Below are positions 59,333 to 64,000 of a stretch of 64,000 nt of DNA, piece after piece. The position numbers were made by a program, and so were the translations under genes. Below the pieces are notes generated by a model. The model was not told the DNA's origin, made no database searches, and saw only the letters and a list, made by a program, of their open reading frames with translations. This DNA comes from SZUA-430 sp040080835. GTDB lineage: Bacteria; Pseudomonadota; Alphaproteobacteria; Micropepsales; Micropepsaceae. Where the stretch lies: the NCBI GenBank assembly GCA_040080835.1, contig JBEBHP010000018.1, forward strand, positions 28,979-92,978, given 5' to 3'. The stretch's first letter is position 1, and the number at the start of each line of letters is the position of its first letter.

Positions 59333-60445
59333 TCAGGCTGCCGGGCAGGCGCGAAATGCCGCCGCCCAGCTTGCAACGCCTTGACCGGCCTCATAGCGGG
59401 TTACGCATTCAACCAGGCTGGCGACTTCAAAATTATGGTCGGAGGCCAGTTTGCGCAGATAGTCCTCGCTGTGCCTGAACCGCCGCTTGGGGCCTAGCTC
59501 AAAATCCTTGCTGTTTCCGCGTTCCGTCGTAAAAAGCCACAGGCCGTCTGCGTGAATGAGCCGCCGCACCTGCCCAAAAAGCGCACTCAGATTGCCAAGG
59601 TAAACAAGCACGTCGGCAGCAACGATCAGCGCGAAGGGTCCGTGGGCTTCCTCAGGCACCCTCTCGACGTCGCCTTCAACCAGCTTCGAATAAGCCCCCG
59701 TCATCGCTGCCCTTTCCAGCATCCTCGGTGAAAGGTCCACGCCGATCATGGTGCGCGACAGGTCCATGAACGCGAGCCCGCTCAGTCCCGTGCCGCAACC
59801 GAGATCGAGCACATCAAATTTCTCGCTGGGAGTGGCAAGCATCCCGGCCAGCTGCCGCAATATCGCAGGTGCTGAATAGCCAAGGCGTTGCTGCATGCGC
59901 GTGTCATAGTCCGAAGCAAACTGGTTGAAGAGGTGCTTCACATATCCGGCGGCCGATCTGTCGCTGACTTTGAGCGCCTGGGACCTGTCGCGAATTTCGG
60001 CAACGACGTATTGGTCGAAATCTGAAAGCCCGATAGCCGTTTCAAGTTCGTCGAGCGCTTTGTCCGGTTCCCCGGCATCAAGCCAGAGACGGGCAATCTG
60101 CAAATGGGGCCTGCCATCTTGTGGTGACAGTCGAGACGCGCGTTGCAGTTCGCCGATGGCAGCCGGTAGCAGGCCTGCCAGCGCCAGTGCTTCACCAAAC
60201 GCGAGCAGCACTTCCGTTGTGTTGGGGGAAAGGTGGCTCGCTTCACGCAGTGCATCAATGGCATCCTGTACGCGGCCAAGCGCAACCAGCACTCGACCAT
60301 ACGCTGCGCGCGTCAGGGCACTGCCACGCCCGGCTTTTATCAGACGTTCGCACTTTTCCGCTGCTTCGAGGGCGCGGCCAGCCCGAACCATCTCTTCCGT
60401 TTCAACGAGCGGATCGAAAAAGCCGCTGCCTTGATCGCAGTGCAA
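59333..60445 (-). CDS. TPR-fused class I SAM methyltransferase
   Basis: A 370-residue protein. TPR repeats over about 20-155 (GRVQDAIDALREASHLSPNT) precede a class I methyltransferase domain with motif I VLDLGCGTGLSGLAFMDLS at about 213-231 and later FALIVAADVLVYLGNLSAL, AFRACPA at the end. Proteins of this arrangement may methylate small molecules or proteins; the substrate is unknown. It begins four bases after the MaoC-type gene stop on the same strand, so they form an operon. It is the fourth TPR-transferase fusion in the window. Confidence 0.88.
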   Translation of the reverse strand: MHCDQGSGFFDPLVETEEMVRAGRALEAAEKCERLIKAGRGSALTRAAYGRVLVALGRVQDAIDALREASHLSPNTTEVLLAFGEALALAGLLPAAIGELQRASRLSPQDGRPHLQIARLWLDAGEPDKALDELETAIGLSDFDQYVVAEIRDRSQALKVSDRSAAGYVKHLFNQFASDYDTRMQQRLGYSAPAILRQLAGMLATPSEKFDVLDLGCGTGLSGLAFMDLSRTMIGVDLSPRMLERAAMTGAYSKLVEGDVERVPEEAHGPFALIVAADVLVYLGNLSALFGQVRRLIHADGLWLFTTERGNSKDFELGPKRRFRHSEDYLRKLASDHNFEVASLVECVTRYEAGQGVASWAAAFRACPAA

Positions 60446-60449
60446 CGCC

Positions 60450-61313
60450 TCAAGCCTTCAGTGTGCATTTGCCATTGTTGATGACCACCACATCGCGTTC
60501 TTTGACTTTGGACTTGAACGAAACGACGTTGCCGTCCTTCCACATTTCAGTGACAATTGTTTCACCGGGGAACACGGGCGACGAAAAGCGGACATCGAAA
60601 CCAGTGATCAGTGTGTGGTCGTAGGCGCACATCGTCTTGAGCACGGCTCGGCATGCTGTTCCGTAACTGCAGAGACCGTGCAGGATGGGACGTGGGAAGC
60701 CTGCCATCTTCGCAATACTTGGGTCTGAGTGCAGCGGGTTGCGGTCGCCCGAAAGCCGGTAGAGCAGGGCCTGGTCTGGCCTCGTATCCGTCTCGCACAT
60801 GGCGTCGGCCTTGCGTTCCGGAATGACATGCGGCTCCGGCCCGCCAACCGAGGGTCCACCGAACCCTCCGTCTCCGCGCGCGAAGATCGTACCTCCCGTC
60901 GTGCAAAGCTTTTCACTGCTGCCTTTGAGGCGAATGACCTTTTCGGTGTAGATGAGCGCGCCCTTGCCGGGACCTTTGTCGACCGCAGCCACAACCCGTT
61001 CATCGGAGACGATGGTTGCAGACGCCGGCAGAGGTTTGTGCATGGTCAGGCGCTGTTCGCCGTGCACAACCATGAGATAATTGATGCCGGATTGGCCAAT
61101 CGTGCGTTGGCCCCAGGCAATCACGCTTGCCATTGTTGGCACGGTTTTCAGGTCATTCTCGTACACGTATCTGAGTTCATTTTCGTTGAGCGGGTCACGC
61201 CCCATTCCAACACCCAAAGCGTACAGCATCGAGTCCTGGTCGGTGTAGGTGAACTCGTCACCCTCTGCTTTGAGGGACATAAGTCCGTCATAAGTCACTG
61301 CCATGTTGTTCAT
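60450..61313 (-). CDS. MaoC-type (R)-specific enoyl-CoA hydratase 2
   Basis: Predicted to hydrate trans-2-enoyl-CoA to (R)-3-hydroxyacyl-CoA. It has 287 residues and two hot-dog domains, as in hydratase 2 of eukaryotic peroxisomal MFE-2. The second carries the full hydratase motif YRLSGDRNPLHSDPSIAKMA (catalytic Asp190, His195). The first domain keeps YGVG-like ALGVGMGRDPL. ATGs at residues 1 and 4 are both usable. It is divergent from a TetR gene about 100 bases away, which probably regulates it, and leads an operon with the TPR-methyltransferase. Confidence 0.92.
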   Translation of the reverse strand: MNNMAVTYDGLMSLKAEGDEFTYTDQDSMLYALGVGMGRDPLNENELRYVYENDLKTVPTMASVIAWGQRTIGQSGINYLMVVHGEQRLTMHKPLPASATIVSDERVVAAVDKGPGKGALIYTEKVIRLKGSSEKLCTTGGTIFARGDGGFGGPSVGGPEPHVIPERKADAMCETDTRPDQALLYRLSGDRNPLHSDPSIAKMAGFPRPILHGLCSYGTACRAVLKTMCAYDHTLITGFDVRFSSPVFPGETIVTEMWKDGNVVSFKSKVKERDVVVINNGKCTLKA

Positions 61314-61408
61314 CTCCCTGCAGTTCGCATCAGCAAATCACACAATTGGTAGTTTGGAAGTTGTACGGCGTCGATTCACCTAGCCAACTCTTTTGAACCG
61401 TTATAATG

Positions 61409-61428
61409 TGCATACCGTATGGTAAGCA
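61409..61428. promoter_or_regulatory. Likely TetR operator over the tetR start codon
   Basis: A 20-base dyad TGCATACC-GTAT-GGTAAGCA with one mismatch between 8-base arms; the ATG of the TetR gene lies at its centre. A perfect TATAAT at 61402-61407 precedes it. Together they suggest autorepression and possibly a leaderless message. Binding is not shown. Confidence 0.55.
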
Positions 61429-62108
61429 TCGACATACCCGCCGCCACCCCCGTACCGTCGACAGGAACGTATCATCGTATCCTGGACGTTGCAGAAGCAC
61501 TTTTGGCCGAACATGGCGTCAAGGGTACTTCCATCCGCGCGATTACGGAACAGGCCCACGTCAACGTGGCCGCCGTCAACTACCACTTCGGCACCAAGGA
61601 AAAACTGGTCTACGAAGTGGTAAAGCGCCGGTTTGAAAGTCTCGAACAGGAACGTTCCGAAGCAATCGATGAAATCGAAGAGCGATGCAAGCTTGAAAAT
61701 CGGCAGGCAAAACCCTGCGAACTTGCGTCGGTGCTCATTTCACCAGCCTTCAAGCGTATCAAGTCCGGAGACGCAGGTTGGATCAACTTCATCCGCTTTC
61801 TGGCGCGTCTGAACTGGGAACCGGGTGCTGAAAAATTTTCGCCTCCACCGTCGTCGCTCGGAATTTTTGAGCGCTTTGACGACCTGCTGCAGAAATCCGT
61901 TCCGGAACTCGCCAATGATCCGGGCCGACGCTGCTGGCGCCTTCAGTTCATGCGTGCGGCGTCCCAGCAAACGATGCTCGTCATGGCGATGCTGCAATCG
62001 GGTCAGGTTCCGAATGCAATCGCTTTCGCGGGAGCGCTCAATAGCCTTGGTCCGGATGACATCGAACGGGAGCTGATCAAATTCGTTGCTGCAGGTCTTG
62101 TATCCTGA
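61419..62108 (+). CDS. TetR-family transcriptional regulator
   Basis: A 229-residue repressor with N-terminal HTH (about 20-65: RILDVAEALLAEHGVKGTSI then VNVAAVNYHFGTKEKLVYEV) and an all-helical ligand domain. The C-terminal part resembles regulators of fatty acid or acyl-CoA genes (TetR_C type with LARLNWEPG). It lies divergent from the MaoC-type hydratase gene and likely controls that operon and itself through the 20-base dyad over its start. The effector would be an acyl-CoA (inference). Confidence 0.93.
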   Translation: MVSIDIPAATPVPSTGTYHRILDVAEALLAEHGVKGTSIRAITEQAHVNVAAVNYHFGTKEKLVYEVVKRRFESLEQERSEAIDEIEERCKLENRQAKPCELASVLISPAFKRIKSGDAGWINFIRFLARLNWEPGAEKFSPPPSSLGIFERFDDLLQKSVPELANDPGRRCWRLQFMRAASQQTMLVMAMLQSGQVPNAIAFAGALNSLGPDDIERELIKFVAAGLVS

Positions 62109-62115
62109 CGCTGAC

Positions 62116-63027
62116 TTATGACGTCGTCTGAATGACTTCGCCTTCAAACGGCACCGGTTGACCGCAGAGCCACGCTTCGAGCATGGCATTGACGCGTTCA
62201 GGTGCTTCCTGTTGGACCCAGTGCGATACGCCCGGCAGATAGCGCAAAGTCAAATCCTTCACGTACGCGTCAGTTCCATATGTCGTCTCTTTGCCGAGCG
62301 CCGTGTCGTTCTCGCCCCAGATCATCAGCGTCGGTACTTCCACCAGGCCGGGTATGGGGTTCATGGCTTTTGACCCGGCCCGCATCGCCGCACGGTAGTA
62401 GTTGATCATTGCGCGCATGGCGCCCGGCAACATGGCGTTGCTGCGGTACTCACTGACGACGGAAGCGGGAAATCGGCTTTTGTCGACAGCCATTTCTGTA
62501 AACGCACGCCCAATGGATTCTGCGCCCCGAGCCGTCAGCGCGCGCTCTGGTAACCAGGGAATCTGGAAGAAGAACATGTACCACGACTTCTTCAGCTGCG
62601 CCCATGTCTGAAGCGATCGATGCATGCAGGCCGGGTGGGGTACGTTCATGATCACAAGGCGCGAGAGCGGCCGCACCTTTCTGATCGCGAAGATCCAGGC
62701 GATGATGGCGCCCCAGTCATGCGCCACCAGCAATGTTTCCTTTGCACCGGCTGCATCGATCAGCCCCGCCACGTCGGCCAGCAGGTGATCAATGTGATAG
62801 TCGGCCACCTTCGGTGGGCGCGAACTCCTGCCATACCCGCGCAAATTCGGCGCCCAGACCCGGTACCCAAGTTTCGCCAGCAACGGCATCTGGTGACGCC
62901 ACGAATATTTTGACTCAGGAAAGCCGTGCAGCAGCAATGCAAATTTGTCGCCGGTTCCACACTGATCAACTTCGAAACGCAACCCGTTGGCGTTTACAAA
63001 CTGGCACGCAATGACAGGATCGCTCAT
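62116..63027 (-). CDS. Epoxide-hydrolase-like alpha/beta hydrolase
   Basis: A 303-residue protein with HGFPE at 34-38, nucleophile Asp104 in VAHDWGAIIAW, acid Asp241 in WGENDTALG and His269 in GVSHWVQQEAPERVN. The Asp nucleophile with HGFPE points to epoxide hydrolase or haloalkane dehalogenase relatives; cap-domain Tyr residues (SWYMFFFQIPW) fit epoxide hydrolase better. No signal peptide. It follows the phosphatase-like gene on the other side by six bases on the same strand. Substrate unknown. Confidence 0.88.
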   Translation of the reverse strand: MSDPVIACQFVNANGLRFEVDQCGTGDKFALLLHGFPESKYSWRHQMPLLAKLGYRVWAPNLRGYGRSSRPPKVADYHIDHLLADVAGLIDAAGAKETLLVAHDWGAIIAWIFAIRKVRPLSRLVIMNVPHPACMHRSLQTWAQLKKSWYMFFFQIPWLPERALTARGAESIGRAFTEMAVDKSRFPASVVSEYRSNAMLPGAMRAMINYYRAAMRAGSKAMNPIPGLVEVPTLMIWGENDTALGKETTYGTDAYVKDLTLRYLPGVSHWVQQEAPERVNAMLEAWLCGQPVPFEGEVIQTTS

Positions 63028-63033
63028 GTTGCG

Positions 63034-63702
63034 CTATTCCCGCTTGAGGATTCGGTCTACGAGCAGATTGGCCCACCACTTTGATTTCGATTGAAATTCC
63101 GCCTTGAGAGCGACGGGATCATAGTGTTTTTCGGCCCACTCGATCAGGGACTCGCCGGAACTTCTGGACTCCTCGACATATCGCTCGAAAAAATAGTCCA
63201 GCACACCGGTCTTTCCCTGCTTCAAGTGCCCGTAGCGAAGGCTCAGCATGCGCATCGCCTGGTCGATGGGTTCGCCCTTGCGGAAATGCAGGTAGAGAAC
63301 ACTCGCCATGCCGGCGCGATCCGCGCCCGACTTGCAATGCAGAAGCGCGGGATAGCTGATGCGATCAAAAAGGGCTTTGGCTTCTTTCAGCTTGGGGACG
63401 GTGGGGGCTGCCCGAGATGTCAGGGTGAAGTCGACATGCGTCAGGCCGAGTTGCTCGCACGCGTTCCGCTCCAGTTGATGAAAGCTCGTACCCAGCCCTC
63501 CGCGAAGATTGATGACGGTCTTGATCCCGCGCCTCGCCCAGCCCTTGATCTGGTAGGGCCATGGCTGGTTGGTGCGGACCATTTCGTCCGAGATCCAGTC
63601 CTCGTTCGTCCACCAGAAACGAAGGAACGCATGGTCGCGCCACGCCATGTCGAAATGGGCGGCCAAGCGTCCGGAAGGGCTTGAAAGGTCAAATTTTGCC
63701 AT
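63034..63702 (-). CDS. Dual-specificity/tyrosine phosphatase-like protein
   Basis: A 222-residue cytoplasmic protein with the PTP signature HCKSGADRAGM, giving catalytic Cys123 and Arg129 in CX5R. An upstream Arg/Asn-rich segment (TVINLRGGLGTSF) and LTSRAAPTVP, where the general acid loop would lie, fit the small DSP/SIW14-type bacterial family. Such enzymes may dephosphorylate inositol polyphosphates or proteins. Upstream of the hydrolase gene on the same strand, with only six bases between; they are probably one operon. Confidence 0.88.
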   Translation of the reverse strand: MAKFDLSSPSGRLAAHFDMAWRDHAFLRFWWTNEDWISDEMVRTNQPWPYQIKGWARRGIKTVINLRGGLGTSFHQLERNACEQLGLTHVDFTLTSRAAPTVPKLKEAKALFDRISYPALLHCKSGADRAGMASVLYLHFRKGEPIDQAMRMLSLRYGHLKQGKTGVLDYFFERYVEESRSSGESLIEWAEKHYDPVALKAEFQSKSKWWANLLVDRILKRE

Positions 63703-63838
63703 AACTACGGGGCTGAATAGCCTTTGACTCTCAAAAACGCAAAGCGTCAGCCCAACTCTTGCAAAGCCAGGGCCGCAGCCTTAGTTTCCGCGCCTTGCCG
63801 ACAGGCAGCGCGGCACCCTGCTGCAGTCTGGCGACCGT

Positions 63839-63915
63839 GCAGTTGTAGCTCAGTTGGTTAGAGCGCCGGATTGTGGATCCGGAGGTCGGTGGTTCGAGCC
63901 CACCCAACTGTACCA
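63839..63915 (+). tRNA. tRNA-His (anticodon GTG)
   Basis: A 77-base tRNA with encoded CCA. The anticodon loop TTGTGGA closed by CCGGA/TCCGG gives GTG. Acceptor stem GCAGTTG pairs with CAACTGT, ending in a G1-U72 wobble with A73 and no templated G-1 pairing. This departure from the usual G-1:C73 rule is known from alphaproteobacteria and their HisRS. Confidence 0.95.
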
Positions 63916-64000
63916 CCCACCCCACCGTCTCAGCAGTCCCGGAGCAGGCGCCAGAATTGGTGCAGAACTGCGCGATTTCGGTCCTGCCATTCAGCGACAT

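Noticed and set aside
63731..64000. 89-codon minus-strand frame across the tRNA-His gene
   Set aside because: Its middle is the antisense translation of the tRNA, a well-known source of false proteins; no other support.

Overview
The window is a GC-rich chromosomal segment of an alphaproteobacterium. The main grounds are a complete set of the alphaproteobacterial-type ethylmalonyl-CoA pathway enzymes (crotonyl-CoA carboxylase/reductase, methylsuccinyl-CoA dehydrogenase, ethylmalonyl-CoA mutase), an IalB-family protein, a tRNA-His with A73 and U72 and no G-1, and a TTAA-N7-TTAA CtrA-type box. The genus cannot be fixed from sequence alone. Nothing looks like a plasmid or an intact prophage. The only mobile-element trace is a serine-recombinase fragment.

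Region 1 (1-12.3 kb) is mixed housekeeping: etfBA (etfA cut by the window edge), a rhomboid protease, a PduO-type cobalamin adenosyltransferase, a HIG1-like small membrane protein, a YdcF-family protein, DUF1761 and DoxX membrane proteins, a run of small poorly characterised genes (6.0-8.1 kb), a pair of paralogous zinc-ribbon membrane proteins around an inverted gene, a TerC-family protein and a KAS III-like enzyme.

Region 2 (12.3-20.6 kb) is the ethylmalonyl-CoA pathway: a minus-strand operon ccr-GNAT-exoD-mcd, then plus-strand ecm. Two 140-bp structured repeats bracket the DUF1684 lipoprotein gene between them. TGC-rich dyads, including an identical 13-mer, lie upstream of etfB and ccr, with related dyads before the KAS III-like gene and ecm, which suggests one regulon for acyl-CoA metabolism. 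The cobalamin adenosyltransferase would supply the cofactor for the mutase.

Region 3 (20.8-31.9 kb) holds a glycosyltransferase, a three-TM protein paired with a vWA protein, gluQ, an esterase, an HNH protein, dsbB-coq7-GNAT, tRNA-Leu(CAA), a Sel1-repeat protein, a recombinase remnant and a split Aer-like sensor (PAS protein plus MCP).

Region 4 (31.9-40.8 kb) is an envelope set: two very long membrane-anchored coiled-coil proteins (one with a C-terminal SH3-like domain), an OmpA-family protein with BON-like repeats and an IalB-like protein, interrupted by thiC with its TPP riboswitch.

Region 5 (40.8-56.8 kb) is the most striking: two giant autotransporters built of tandem (G/F)-N-S-G-x-I repeats, transcribed away from a block of TPR-fused transferases (one GT9-like glycosyltransferase, two TPR-sulfotransferases) and an FkbM methyltransferase. 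I propose a surface-adhesin or surface-glycan modification locus; this is inference from context.

Region 6 (56.8-64 kb) contains a vWA lipoprotein, a secreted hypothetical protein, a TPR-methyltransferase, a MaoC-type hydratase with a divergent TetR regulator, an epoxide-hydrolase-like enzyme, a tyrosine phosphatase-like protein and tRNA-His.
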